Assembly: GCA_902596655.1 (NCBI GenBank)
Contig: CACJUX010000005.1
Location: 1-64,000 of the forward strand
DNA: 64,000 nucleotides
Reading direction: 5' to 3'
From: an uncultured SAR116 cluster alpha proteobacterium
Lineage (GTDB): Bacteria; Pseudomonadota; Alphaproteobacteria; Puniceispirillales; Puniceispirillaceae
In this document: positions 55,289-64,000 of the stretch, in pieces
Layout: every line of letters starts with the position of its first letter
Numbering within the stretch: the stretch's first letter is position 1
Notes under the pieces: model-generated
Told to the model about the DNA's origin: nothing
The model's database searches: none
What the model saw: the letters and a program-made list of their open reading frames with translations, nothing else
Position numbers and translations under genes: made by a program

Positions 55289-56641
55289 ATGGCAGGACTT
55301 TTTGGCACTGATGGTGTTCGCGCCCGCATCAATACGGGCCCGATGACCGCCGAGGCCGTTGTCAGGCTGGCGCTTGCTGCCGGTCGCTGGTTTGTCGATA
55401 ACAATATGGAGAGCCGTGTCGGCCGTCCAAAGGTGGTGATTGGCAAGGATACGCGCTTGTCTGGCTATATGCTTGAGTCAGCGCTTGTCGCGGGGTTTAC
55501 CTCAATTGGAATGGATTGTCGGCTCCTGGGTCCACTGCCAACACCGGCTGTAGCGCATTTGACAAACTCGCTGCGTGCCGATCTTGGCGTGATGATTTCA
55601 GCCAGCCACAATCCGCATCATGACAATGGCATCAAACTCTTTGGCCCTGACGGCTATAAACTAGATGATGAGATAGAGATTGCGATCTCCGAACTAGCTG
55701 CAGGGTCCATTGCACTTGCTGATGCGTCTGATCTTGGTCGTGCCCGGCGGATGCTGGACTCGGTTGGGCGCTATGTCGAGTTTGCCAAATCATCCTTTCC
55801 TGATGATCTGCGTCTCAATGGTATGAAGATCGTGGTTGATTGTGCCAATGGCGCTGCCTATCGTAGCGCTCCAGACGCACTCAGTGATCTTGGCGCTGAA
55901 GTGATACCGCTGTTCAATGATCCTAATGGCTATAACATCAATGAGGGCTGTGGTGCCGTTCATCCCGAGAAGATGGCGGACGCCGTGGTCACGCAGGGCG
56001 CAACGGCTGGTATCGCGCTTGATGGCGATGCCGATCGCTTGATCCTTGCTGATGAGACGGGTCATGTGCTTGATGGAGACCAGATTCTAGCCTGCCTTGC
56101 CGTTGCGATGAGAGCGGACGGCAAGCTGACAGGCGGTGGCGTCGTCGGTACGGTTATGAGTAATGGTGCCTTTGAGAGTCATCTCAAGGAGCATGGGCTG
56201 GCGCTGCACCGGGCGGGCGTTGGCGACCGTTATATTCTTGAGATGATGCGCCAGACCGGAATCAATCTTGGCGGTGAGCAATCGGGCCATATTCTAATGA
56301 CGTCGCTTGGTACTTCGGGTGACGCTCTTGTTGTAGCTTTGCAGATGCTGGCGCTGCTAAAGCGCAGCGAGCAACCTGCAAGCCAGTTGTTCAACGCTTT
56401 TACCCCGTCGCCGCAGAAGCTGGTAAATCTACCGGGACTCGACCCGACCCTATTGCAGGATGAGGCGGTAAAGGCTGATCTTGCAAAAATTGAGCAGGAA
56501 CTTGGTGATGCCGGCCGCATTCTCGTGCGCCCCTCGGGTACTGAGGCTCTCATCCGGGTGATGGTTGAGGCGGAGGATGATGCGCTGCTCCAGGCGAAAA
56601 TGGCTGAAATAATTTTGCGCCTACAAAAAGCGTCAGTGTAA
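55289..56641 (+). CDS. glmM: phosphoglucosamine mutase
   Basis: A 450-residue enzyme converting glucosamine 6-phosphate to glucosamine 1-phosphate for UDP-GlcNAc, needed for peptidoglycan and lipopolysaccharide. LFGTDGVRARINTGPMTAE is the N-terminal signature. The active-site Ser is in VMISASHNPHHDNGIK, the metal loop is ALDGDADRL, the sugar loop is GGEQSGHI, and the C-terminal phosphate loop is RPSGTEALIRVMVEA. All motifs are intact. Confidence 0.97.
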   Translation: MAGLFGTDGVRARINTGPMTAEAVVRLALAAGRWFVDNNMESRVGRPKVVIGKDTRLSGYMLESALVAGFTSIGMDCRLLGPLPTPAVAHLTNSLRADLGVMISASHNPHHDNGIKLFGPDGYKLDDEIEIAISELAAGSIALADASDLGRARRMLDSVGRYVEFAKSSFPDDLRLNGMKIVVDCANGAAYRSAPDALSDLGAEVIPLFNDPNGYNINEGCGAVHPEKMADAVVTQGATAGIALDGDADRLILADETGHVLDGDQILACLAVAMRADGKLTGGGVVGTVMSNGAFESHLKEHGLALHRAGVGDRYILEMMRQTGINLGGEQSGHILMTSLGTSGDALVVALQMLALLKRSEQPASQLFNAFTPSPQKLVNLPGLDPTLLQDEAVKADLAKIEQELGDAGRILVRPSGTEALIRVMVEAEDDALLQAKMAEIILRLQKASV

Positions 56642-56701
56642 AATCGAATAAAAACAATAATATGAAAAAAAGACCTTTTGTACCTGCCAGGTGTCGATTG
56701 G

Positions 56702-56780
56702 TTGACAATTTTTGTTTGCCCTGCGCATCCTCACTTTGGGTTGTCATCCCCCAACGGATGGCTAAATTTCTGACGAGGGT
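56702..56780 (+). promoter_or_regulatory. serC leader region with promoter-like TTGACA and a two-part hairpin
   Basis: TTGACA at 56702-56707 resembles a -35 box, although no good -10 was found at 17 bp. Downstream, CATCC (56726-56730) pairs with GGATG (56756-56760) around an inner TTGGG/CCCAA stem (56736-56740 with 56750-56754). A serC leader RNA is known upstream of serC in alphaproteobacteria; this may be such an element, but I could not match its consensus from memory. A GAGGG ribosome binding site is at 56775-56779. Confidence 0.35.
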
Positions 56781-56783
56781 GCA

Positions 56784-58022
56784 ATGTCTCCTAACGCTAA
56801 ACCGGTCAAAAAGCCGGTATCCAAGCTGTTTTCAACTGGTCCAACGCGAAAACGGCCGGGATGGTCGCCGGCAGCCCTTGACAACGCTGCGGTTGGTCGC
56901 TCGCACCGCGCTGCCGGACCAAAAGCCCGGATCCAAACCTGTATTTCCAAGATCCATTCTGTTCTCGAGCTGCCTAAAGATTACATCGTCGGCATTGTTC
57001 CCGGTTCGGACACAGGAGCGGTTGAGATGGCAATGTGGTCGCTGCTTGGCGTACGTGGTGTAGATATTCTGGGATGGGATGCGTTTGGCGCTCTCTGGGT
57101 TGCCGATGCAATAAATCAGTTGCCCTTGGAGAATGTCACCACCCATATTGCCGACTATGGCCATCTGCCAGATTTGTCAGCTGTTAATTTCAACAATGAT
57201 GTAGTTTTCACCTGGAATGGTACGGCCGCCGGGGTTCGTGTCCCCGATGGTGACTGGATCCCAGACGACCGCGCTGGTCTGACAATTGCCGATTCCACTT
57301 CCGCTTGTTTTGCAATGGAAATTCCTTGGGAAAAGCTCGATGTTGTGACTTTTAGCTTTCAGAAATCGCTCGGAGGGGAAGGTGGTCACGGTGTGATTAT
57401 TCTGTCACCGCGGGCGGCTGAGCGTGTCAACAGCCATACCCCGTCATGGCCGATGCCAAAGGTTCTCTCGCTTGCCAATAAGGGCAGACTCGATACCGCA
57501 CTGTTTGCTGGAATGACAATCAACACACCGTCAATGCTGGTAATCGAGGATGCGATTGACGCGCTATCGTGGGCGGAAAATCTTGGCGGCGCGCGCGGGT
57601 TGATCGCGCGGGTTGATGCTAGCTTTGCGGCAATGAATGCATGGGTTGCTACAACTCCCAACTATGCCTTTTTGGCGGTTGATCCGGCGACAGTGTCACA
57701 GACGTCTGTCTGTTTGCGCTTTGCCGATGACTGGTTTATCGATCTAGGTGCTGATAAGCAGAAAGCTGTGCTTAAGGATGTTGAGGCGCTGCTGGCTGCT
57801 GAGGATGTAGCGATTGACATTAGTGCCTACCGCGATGCGCCAACCGGGCTTCGTATCTGGTGCGGGCCGACGGTCGATCCGGATGATGTTGCCGCACTGC
57901 TGCCATGGCTTGACTGGGCCTATGTCCAGACACGCGCTCAACATCAGGGGGGATGTTGCCTGACAACTTTTCAAGACTCGATAGAACAGGATGAAAATCG
58001 TGCCAAAACTACTGATAAGTGA
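56784..58022 (+). CDS. serC: phosphoserine aminotransferase
   Basis: A 412-residue PLP enzyme, of the longer alphaproteobacterial SerC type, that converts 3-phosphohydroxypyruvate to phosphoserine. GPTRKRPGWSPAAL is the N-terminal signature and PGSDTGAVEMAMWSLLG forms the phosphate-binding helix. The PLP-binding Lys is in VVTFSFQKSLGGEGGHGV, followed by the late TPSWPMPK and RIWCGPTVD. It shares a transcript with serA, whose start overlaps it by about 30 nt. Confidence 0.95.
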   Translation: MSPNAKPVKKPVSKLFSTGPTRKRPGWSPAALDNAAVGRSHRAAGPKARIQTCISKIHSVLELPKDYIVGIVPGSDTGAVEMAMWSLLGVRGVDILGWDAFGALWVADAINQLPLENVTTHIADYGHLPDLSAVNFNNDVVFTWNGTAAGVRVPDGDWIPDDRAGLTIADSTSACFAMEIPWEKLDVVTFSFQKSLGGEGGHGVIILSPRAAERVNSHTPSWPMPKVLSLANKGRLDTALFAGMTINTPSMLVIEDAIDALSWAENLGGARGLIARVDASFAAMNAWVATTPNYAFLAVDPATVSQTSVCLRFADDWFIDLGADKQKAVLKDVEALLAAEDVAIDISAYRDAPTGLRIWCGPTVDPDDVAALLPWLDWAYVQTRAQHQGGCCLTTFQDSIEQDENRAKTTDK

Positions 58023-59583
58023 CAAATTGAGCCCGCGTGCCGCAGAAATTCTGCGGGAAAGGGGAGTTGACGTGGATGTTAAGACTGGGCTCAGCCCGGA
58101 TGAATTGGCTGACATCATCAGTGACTATGACGGGCTTGCCATCCGCTCGACGACCAGGGTGACGGCAGAAATTCTTGCCGCGGCCTCTAAGTTGAAGGTT
58201 GTTGGCCGGGCCGGCATTGGCGTTGACAATGTCGATATTCCATTGGCGACGGCAAAGGGTGTCGTGGTGATGAATACCCCTTATGGCAATGCAGTCACAA
58301 CCGCTGAACATGCGATTACCATGATGCTGTCGCTTGCCCGCCAGATCCCGGCGGCTAATGCTTCAACGCAGGCTGGTAAATGGGAAAAATCAAAATTCAT
58401 TGGAACTGAGATCACCGGCAAGGTGCTTGGCATCATCGGCTGCGGCAATATTGGCGCGATTGTAGCCGACCGGGCGCAGGGGCTCAAAATGCGGGTCGTT
58501 GGCTTTGACCCCTACCTGACGCCAGAAAATGCAAAGCGCAGCGGAATTAAAAAGGTTGAGTTGGATGAATTACTAGCACGGGCTGACTTCATCACTCTGC
58601 ACACACCGCTTACAGATGCGACGCGCAATATAATCTCAGCGGATGCACTGAACAAAACCAAAGCTGGGGTGCGGATCATCAACTGCGCGCGTGGCGGGTT
58701 GATTGACGAGGTTGCACTTGCGGCGGCGCTGTCAACCGGGCATGTCGCCGGAGTGGCGCTTGATGTGTTTGCCAATGAACCTGCAATTGATAACCTGCTG
58801 TTCGGTATGGATAATGTTGTGGCAACGCCACACCTTGGCGCCAGTACGCTTGAAGCGCAGGAAAAGGTCGCCCTGCAGGTAGCTGAACAGATGGCAGATT
58901 TCCTGATCAATGGTGCGGTGACAAATGCCCTCAACATGGCCTCAGTCAGCGCCAAAGAAGCGCCAATCTTGCGTCCGTATATGGCGCTCGGTCGTAAACT
59001 TGGCGAATTCCTGGGACAGGTGGACAGTAATGGGCTGACCACTGTCAGCATTGAATTTGACGGCAAGGCGGCGTCGCTCAACCCAGACCCTGTTGTGGCT
59101 TCGACCCTTGCCGGCCTGCTTGGCTCGGCTATGGAGTCGGTAAATATGGTCAATGCTGCAACTACCGCCAGCACCAATGGTATTGCAGTTTCCACCATTC
59201 GTCATGACCGCCGCTGCGATTATGAGACGTTGTTGCGGGTGACTGTCAGCCATGGCGGTGGCGAACGGACGATCGCTGGCACGCTGGTGGGCGGCAACAA
59301 AGCCCGCATTGTCGAGGTTCAGCACATCCCTGTCGAATCCGATTTTCCTGACAACCTGCTATATCTGCGCAATTATGACAAACCCGGTTTCATCGGCGAT
59401 CTGGGTAGCCTGTGCGGTGCGCGTGGAATCAATATCGCGACTTTTCATTTGGGCCGCAAACAGGCTGGCGGCGAGGCAATTGCCCTTGTTGAGATTGACG
59501 GCGGCATGGACGCAGAGACGTTGCAGGAACTTCGCGGCTTAAAACAGGTGGTCCGCGCAGATTTCCTCAGTTTTAGCCAATAG
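57991..59583 (+). CDS. serA: D-3-phosphoglycerate dehydrogenase
   Basis: A 530-residue enzyme that oxidises 3-phosphoglycerate, the first step of serine synthesis. The NAD fold has GKVLGIIGCGNIGAIVADRAQ. The catalytic Arg is in NCARGGLIDE, with Glu in DVFANEP and His in ATPHLGAST. An ASB domain (about residues 320-450) and a C-terminal ACT domain (NYDKPGFIGDLGSLCGARGIN) make it the long type, usually regulated through the ACT domain by serine. The start may be ATG 57991 or GTG 58000; the latter gives MPKLLISDKLSP, the more common homologue start. It overlaps serC. Confidence 0.96.
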   Translation: MKIVPKLLISDKLSPRAAEILRERGVDVDVKTGLSPDELADIISDYDGLAIRSTTRVTAEILAAASKLKVVGRAGIGVDNVDIPLATAKGVVVMNTPYGNAVTTAEHAITMMLSLARQIPAANASTQAGKWEKSKFIGTEITGKVLGIIGCGNIGAIVADRAQGLKMRVVGFDPYLTPENAKRSGIKKVELDELLARADFITLHTPLTDATRNIISADALNKTKAGVRIINCARGGLIDEVALAAALSTGHVAGVALDVFANEPAIDNLLFGMDNVVATPHLGASTLEAQEKVALQVAEQMADFLINGAVTNALNMASVSAKEAPILRPYMALGRKLGEFLGQVDSNGLTTVSIEFDGKAASLNPDPVVASTLAGLLGSAMESVNMVNAATTASTNGIAVSTIRHDRRCDYETLLRVTVSHGGGERTIAGTLVGGNKARIVEVQHIPVESDFPDNLLYLRNYDKPGFIGDLGSLCGARGINIATFHLGRKQAGGEAIALVEIDGGMDAETLQELRGLKQVVRADFLSFSQ

Positions 59584-59600
59584 GCTGCGTCTGGGATCGC

Positions 59601-59641
59601 AGGCAGATCGGGTGCTGTCGCTTGCGGTTGCTGCCTTTTTT
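59601..59641 (+). terminator. probable terminator after serA
   Basis: Arms AGGCAG (59601-59606) and CTGCCT (59631-59636) with a smaller CGC/GCG stem in the loop, followed by TTTTTT. It lies 18 nt beyond the serA stop, before purA. Confidence 0.45.
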
Positions 59642-59727
59642 GGGTATTGTCCGCCGCTATTTTGAAGCATTTATTAGTAGCCGGTCTGTTTTAGCCCGTC
59701 TGACCATCATTGAACACAGGAAAATTA

Positions 59728-61020
59728 ATGAAAAATGTAGCCGTGATCGGTGCCCAGTGGGGCGATGAGGGCAAGGGCAAGATTGTCGATTGGCTATCTA
59801 GCCGGGCCGATGTGGTCGTGCGGTTTCAAGGAGGACACAATGCCGGCCACACGCTGGTTATTGATGGCGTTGAATATAAATTATCGCTGCTTCCTTCAGG
59901 CATTGTGCGGCCTGGCAAACAGTCGGTCATCGGCAATGGCGTAGTTCTTGACCCGGCGCATCTTCTGTCTGAGATCAAGCAGCTGCGCTCGCAGGGAGCA
60001 GAAATCACGTCGGATACATTGCTTGTTTCTGAATCGGTTGCCTTGATTCTGCCCGTACATCGGGTCATTGACGCCGCCCGTGAGGCTGCGCGGGGCGGTG
60101 ACAAAATTGGTACTACCGGGCGTGGTATTGGTCCGGCCTATGAGGACAAGGTGGCGCGCCGAGCCGTTCGACTTAGCGATCTGGCTAGCCCCAAAACGCT
60201 GGCGGAAAAGTTGGCGGCGATAGTGGTGCATCACAATGTCTGGCTTGCGGCTTTTGGACATGCACTGGCGGATGCTGACGAAATGTACTCCTATCTGATG
60301 TCGATGCGTGATGAATTGCTGGCCTTCTCCGGCCAGAGTTGGCAGTTGCTGGCAGCTGCCCAGGCGAACAGCAGGCGTGTGCTTTTCGAAGGGGCCCAGG
60401 GCGTGATGCTGGATATTGACCACGGTACCTATCCGTTTGTAACCTCGTCAAACACCGTCGCCGGTCAGGCGGCAACTGGGTCTGGCACCGGCCCGACCTC
60501 CATCGGGTTCGTTCTCGGCATTACTAAGGCCTACACGACTCGTGTAGGCAGCGGTCCGTTTCCGACTGAGGATTTTGGCAGTGATGGTGACCGTATGGGT
60601 GAACGTGGGCGTGAGTTTGGCACGGTGACAGGGCGCAAACGTCGCTGTGGCTGGTTCGACGCGGTGATGGTACGCCAGGCAAATGCCGTGTCCGGTATTA
60701 CCGGTATGGCACTGACCAAGCTTGATGTTCTGGATGGTTTTGACATGCTGAAGATCTGTGTCGGCTATGATCTGCATGGCACACGGCTTGATCATTTCCC
60801 GACCAACTCGGGGGCGCAGGCAGCCTGCACACCAATCTATGAGGAAGTGCCAGGCTGGCATGAGAGCACCTATGGCGCGCGCCGATGGGCTGAGTTGCCG
60901 GAGAATGCAGTCAAATATATCCGTCGCGTCGAGGAGTTAACGAAAACCCCTGTCTCACTTGTCTCGACTGGGCCCGAGCGTGACAACACAATACTCGTTA
61001 CCGACCCATTTGGCGACTAA
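59728..61020 (+). CDS. purA: adenylosuccinate synthetase
   Basis: A 430-residue GTP-dependent enzyme joining IMP and aspartate in AMP synthesis. The P-loop-like motif is [17 protein letters not shown] with the catalytic Asp, followed by GGHNAGHTL with the catalytic His. [37 protein letters not shown] and [11 protein letters not shown] follow in order. Length is exactly typical. An upstream TTG at 59710 is in frame, but the ATG at 59728, with AGGAAA before it, is favoured. Confidence 0.97.
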   Translation: MKNVAVIGAQWGDEGKGKIVDWLSSRADVVVRFQGGHNAGHTLVIDGVEYKLSLLPSGIVRPGKQSVIGNGVVLDPAHLLSEIKQLRSQGAEITSDTLLVSESVALILPVHRVIDAAREAARGGDKIGTTGRGIGPAYEDKVARRAVRLSDLASPKTLAEKLAAIVVHHNVWLAAFGHALADADEMYSYLMSMRDELLAFSGQSWQLLAAAQANSRRVLFEGAQGVMLDIDHGTYPFVTSSNTVAGQAATGSGTGPTSIGFVLGITKAYTTRVGSGPFPTEDFGSDGDRMGERGREFGTVTGRKRRCGWFDAVMVRQANAVSGITGMALTKLDVLDGFDMLKICVGYDLHGTRLDHFPTNSGAQAACTPIYEEVPGWHESTYGARRWAELPENAVKYIRRVEELTKTPVSLVSTGPERDNTILVTDPFGD

Positions 61021-61424
61021 TTTTTCGTAGGTGACTGCTGCTGCGAAAGCAAGTCAAATCATAATACCCGCGTTCCGCCTCGGCTGGTGGTGCGTCGTGG
61101 CTATGTTGGTAGTCTGATTACTGTCATTCCGATCTCTATGGAGTGTGTTTTGACTGATCGGCTCTTGCCGTACCATTGCCGATTGACACACCATGGCTAA
61201 TGACGCCAATGAGAATAAAAAGGTAAAAAACAGGCTGTTTGATAGGTCCGGTAACCATGCCTTATCTACCGCCTTTATCTTCCAACAAATGATTTTTGAA
61301 GGTTTCTATTGATTAACTCAATAAAGCGCAAAATAGAGGGAGGTTTCGCCATTATTCATGGGGCAAACCCAATCCCCTGCGCACCCAAACGGCGGGCACG
61401 ATTTTTCTCGCATTTATGTAGGTG
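61021..61424. other. gap between purA and rpoH
   Basis: About 400 nt between converging genes. Only weak hairpins are visible (TGACT/AGTCA at 61032-61056, ATTGA/TCAAT at 61309-61323), without T-runs. No gene or RNA was recognised. Confidence 0.4.
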
Positions 61425-62348
61425 CTAGTGTGGCAGCAATGCTGGGTCACCATCTGCATCCGGCAGCAGCTTCATTTCGGTTGCCTTGTCACGCACGGCT
61501 TTTTGCAACTTTTCAAAAGCCCGAACCTCAATTTGACGGATACGCTCGCGGCTGACGGAAAATTCAGTAGCCAAATCCTCTAAAGTCAATGGTGGCTCGG
61601 TAAGACGGCGCGCCTGCAGGATACGTTGCTCCCGTTCGTTAAGTCCCTTAATAGCATCCATCATTAGGGATTGGCGGGCGGAATATTCCTCGTGCTCAGC
61701 AAAGGTGGTTTCCTGATCAATGCCGTCATCTTCTAGCCAGTCCTGCCATTCGCCAGCCCCCTCACCATCTCGGGACAGCGGTACATTCAACGAACGGTCA
61801 TTACCAGCCATACGCTGGTTCATCGACATGACCTCAGCCTCAGTAACGCCGAGTTGGTCAGCGATGTGCGTGACCTGATCGGGTTTAAGATCACCCTCGT
61901 CAATGGCCTGTATCTGACCCTTAATCCGGCGCAAGTTGAAAAACAACTTTTTCTGGCCGGCGGTTGTACCAATTTTCACCAGAGACCAAGAGCGCAGGAT
62001 ATACTCCTGAATTGCCGCCTTAATCCACCACATCGCATAAGTGGCGAGGCGAAAACCCTTTTCAGGCTCGAATTTCTTGACGGCATGCATCATGCCTAAA
62101 TTGCCCTCTGAGATCAGGTCGGCAACCGGCAGGCCATAGCCGCGATAGCCCATGGCGATCTTTGCGACAAGCCGCAGATGACTAGTAACAAGCTGGTGTG
62201 CAGCATCCACATCGCCCTTTTCCTTCCAAGCCTTAGCAAGCATGTATTCCTTTTTCTGCTCGAGCATTGGAAATGCGCGTATTTGGTCCAGATAACGTGA
62301 CAGGTTCCCATCAGGAGATAGGACAGAAAGGTTAGTTTTTGCGGCCAT
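61425..62348 (-). CDS. rpoH: heat-shock sigma factor RpoH (sigma-32)
   Basis: A 307-residue alternative sigma factor. Region 2 has VTSHLRLVAKIAMGYRGYGLPVADLISEGNLG and YAMWWIKAAIQEYILRSW. The RpoH box is QKKLFFNLRRIKGQI, which distinguishes it from RpoD. Region 4.2 is [19 protein letters not shown]. It has an AGGAAA ribosome binding site just before the ATG. The FtsH protease at 52.2 kb is its likely degrader. rluD lies upstream in the same direction, as in other alphaproteobacteria. Confidence 0.96.
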   Translation of the reverse strand: MAAKTNLSVLSPDGNLSRYLDQIRAFPMLEQKKEYMLAKAWKEKGDVDAAHQLVTSHLRLVAKIAMGYRGYGLPVADLISEGNLGMMHAVKKFEPEKGFRLATYAMWWIKAAIQEYILRSWSLVKIGTTAGQKKLFFNLRRIKGQIQAIDEGDLKPDQVTHIADQLGVTEAEVMSMNQRMAGNDRSLNVPLSRDGEGAGEWQDWLEDDGIDQETTFAEHEEYSARQSLMMDAIKGLNEREQRILQARRLTEPPLTLEDLATEFSVSRERIRQIEVRAFEKLQKAVRDKATEMKLLPDADGDPALLPH

Positions 62349-62601
62349 TGCCGTTTCCTCACACGTTGTTACTGTTCGATGACGTAATTAACCATTTTTC
62401 ATCGGTGAAATTAAGGTAGTTTTTGGCAAAAGTCTTTTTCAAATTAACATTATTATTGCCAAATTGGGCAAAAATAGGGTCAGCCCAGCGTTGTGTTATT
62501 GGATGTCGCTCGCTGATGAATCCATACTTAAACACTGTTTTTTAATGATTTTAACAAAAAATCCTTCGAAATACCCCATATTGGTGAAATGTGCTGCCTT
62601 T

Positions 62602-63693
62602 CTATCGGCTGGAACTGGCCCGCGCCGCTACAGCTTTTCCCATTAACTCATTCAGATGGGCCATATCTGCCGGCATGTCTGTGCTGAAGACCATATTCTC
62701 ACCGGTTATCGGATGGGCAAAGCCCAGATGCGCCGCATGCAAAGCTTGTCGACCAAAATTCCGCAATTGCCAGAGGCAGGTGCGTGAGAGATTGTCCGGC
62801 ATCTGACTTGCTCTGGCCGGCTTACCATAGAGTGGATCACCGATAACACCATGGCCAATATGCGCCATATGCACCCTGATCTGATGTGTGCGCCCGGTTT
62901 CCAGTTGACACTCGACCAGCGATCCGAACGGTGGATAGACACGTAACATCTGCCAGTGGGTGATGGCCCTGCGCCCTTTAGCGGTGACGGCCTGACGCTT
63001 ACGGTCACGTTCGGCACGGCCGATGGGAGCGTCGACCAATCCTTGCCGTTCAACGCCACTGCCCCAAACAAGTGCATAGTAGCGGCGATCAAGGTCATGT
63101 GCAGCGAACATGTCAATCAGGCGCTGGTGAGCGTGGTCAGTTTTCGCGGCCATCATCACTCCTGACGTGTCCTTGTCAAGCCGGTGGACAATGCCCGGCC
63201 GCATGACCCCGCCAATGCCTGTCAGACTGGGGCCGCAATGCGCGATCAGCGCGTTGACAAGTGTGCCCGACGTGTTGCCAGGGGCCGGATGGACGACCAT
63301 TCCAGCTGGCTTGTTGATTACGATGAGGTTTTTATCCTCAAATAGGATGTCCAAGGTGATGGCTTCACCTTGCGGTTTTGGGTCGCTTGGTTTGGGGATA
63401 GTTAGATGATAGACCGCGCCGGGCTTTATGGCTGCCGAGGGGTCCGTGACAATTGTTTTATTCTCACGCAAAAATCCTCTTAAAATCAGCGTCTTGATAC
63501 GGGTGCGGGACAGGCCGTGGGTGTCAGTTGGCACACCATCTTCACTATTGAGGGTTGCGATGGCGGTGGCAAGAAAGCGATCAAGGCGTTCGCTGCTGGC
63601 ATTATCAGAAGCTATGACTTGGATACTTTCGCCTGCCACAGCACCCTGTGATATGGCGTTAATGTTTTCTGAATTTACCGCGGGAGTGGTCAT
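62602..63693 (-). CDS. rluD: 23S rRNA pseudouridine synthase RluD-like
   Basis: A 363-residue RluA-family synthase. An S4 RNA-binding domain (SERLDRFLA...TRIKTLILRGFL) spans about residues 33-100. The catalytic domain has the Asp in RPGIVHRLDKDTSGVMMAAKT, with VVHPAPGNTSGTLVNALI and the C-terminal LETGRTHQIRVHMAHIGHGV. RluD modifies U1911, U1915 and U1917 of helix 69 in E. coli; target specificity here is by homology. The N-terminal 25 residues are not conserved. rpoH starts 253 nt downstream. Confidence 0.95.
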   Translation of the reverse strand: MTTPAVNSENINAISQGAVAGESIQVIASDNASSERLDRFLATAIATLNSEDGVPTDTHGLSRTRIKTLILRGFLRENKTIVTDPSAAIKPGAVYHLTIPKPSDPKPQGEAITLDILFEDKNLIVINKPAGMVVHPAPGNTSGTLVNALIAHCGPSLTGIGGVMRPGIVHRLDKDTSGVMMAAKTDHAHQRLIDMFAAHDLDRRYYALVWGSGVERQGLVDAPIGRAERDRKRQAVTAKGRRAITHWQMLRVYPPFGSLVECQLETGRTHQIRVHMAHIGHGVIGDPLYGKPARASQMPDNLSRTCLWQLRNFGRQALHAAHLGFAHPITGENMVFSTDMPADMAHLNELMGKAVAARASSSR

Positions 63694-63751
63694 GGTTATG
63701 GACAGTAGCCTAAAGTGGCTGCGTGTGATAGCTTGTTAATATTATAAGCGT

Positions 63752-64000
63752 ATGTCTTTGCTGACGCCTGCCCGCTTTTCATCCCCTCATCGCCTTTGGA
63801 GCAAACTCATGCAAGACCCGCCCCCCGATGCGGCTGTTGATCAAGCTAATCCGCATCAACCCTCTGCTGTGGTACGGTATCTGGGGCTGATCAAGGCTTT
63901 GGCCATCATAATGGCGGTGCTGATCGTTGCGGCCCTAGTGGTGATTTTAGTAACGATCAACTCGCGGCTGCAGGCTTCTTCCTCCAAAAGCGCTGCAAGC
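63752..64000 (+). CDS. small single-helix membrane protein, N-terminus only, possibly DUF6476-like
   Basis: The frame is open to the window edge (83 codons). Read from an inner ATG at 63809, the protein begins MQDPPPDAAVD and has one strongly hydrophobic helix ALAIIMAVLIVAALVVILVT, followed by a short polar stretch cut off by the edge. A small protein of this layout (DUF6476) is often divergent from rluD in alphaproteobacteria, so the assignment rests on position and architecture. The upstream ATG at 63752 is an alternative start. Confidence 0.55.
   Translation, partial: MSLLTPARFSSPHRLWSKLMQDPPPDAAVDQANPHQPSAVVRYLGLIKALAIIMAVLIVAALVVILVTINSRLQASSSKSAAS

Overview
The window is an ordinary, gene-dense stretch of an alphaproteobacterial chromosome. 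The evidence is the gene content and order: ruvCAB-ybgC-tolQRAB-pal-cpoB-tilS-ftsH-folP-glmM, zapA followed by a 6S-RNA-like locus and a 5-formyl-THF cyclo-ligase gene, serC-serA with an alphaproteobacterial-type SerC, rpoD with a long acidic insert, rpoH beside rluD, and a separate glyQ/glyS pair. Intermediate GC, a dimethylglycine-dehydrogenase-like FAD/GcvT enzyme and pyruvate phosphate dikinase would suit a marine lineage such as SAR116, but that is inference from gene content; no 16S gene is present to confirm it.

Layout. 1-4.0 kb: carB (C-terminus cut off by the window edge) and carA on the minus strand. 4.2-8.9 kb: yqeY, dnaG, rpoD and a CAU-anticodon tRNA, probably tRNA-Ile2. 9.0-15.0 kb: the most accessory-looking part, with a DMGDH-like oxidoreductase converging on a minus-strand group (glutamine-amidotransferase-like protein, hydantoinase/oxoprolinase A-like protein, unrecognised small ORF). 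15.1-17.6 kb: ribbon-helix-helix protein, uracil-C5 RNA methyltransferase, S24/LexA-like repressor. 17.7-18.5 kb: about 0.8 kb without a gene but with several inverted repeats. 18.5-27.8 kb: polyprenyl synthase (minus), then DUF2007, TrmN6-like methyltransferase, S49 peptidase, small Cys-rich membrane protein, glyQ, glyS and ppdK. 27.9-30.2 kb: rpmE and a divergent ABC exporter. 31.2-38.5 kb (all minus): tkt-gap-efp-suhB and, further downstream, a MotA/TolQ-like plus OmpA/MotB-like pair. 38.8-42.0 kb: DUF4164, zapA, 6S RNA candidate, fthC, ymdB, yebC. 42.0-56.6 kb: ruvCAB, the Tol-Pal operon, tilS, ftsH, folP, glmM. 56.8-61.0 kb: serC, serA, purA. 61.4-64 kb: rpoH and rluD (minus) and the start of a small membrane protein.

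How the genes connect: carAB and purA feed nucleotide synthesis; folP and fthC serve folate; serC/serA make serine; glmM and the polyprenyl synthase supply envelope precursors; Tol-Pal-CpoB couples envelope constriction to division, with ZapA on the cytoplasmic side. TilS would modify the CAU tRNA found 42 kb upstream. The Gap sequence carries residues associated with NADP use.

I looked for a new defence, mobile or biosynthetic system and did not find one: there is no transposase, integrase, CRISPR array, phage structural gene or clustered unknown genes. The items most worth a second look are the structured gene-free region at 17.7-18.5 kb, the candidate 6S RNA, the NADP-type Gap, tandem terminator-like hairpins before the ABC exporter, a long hairpin before yebC, and the DMGDH/hydantoinase/amidotransferase neighbourhood.
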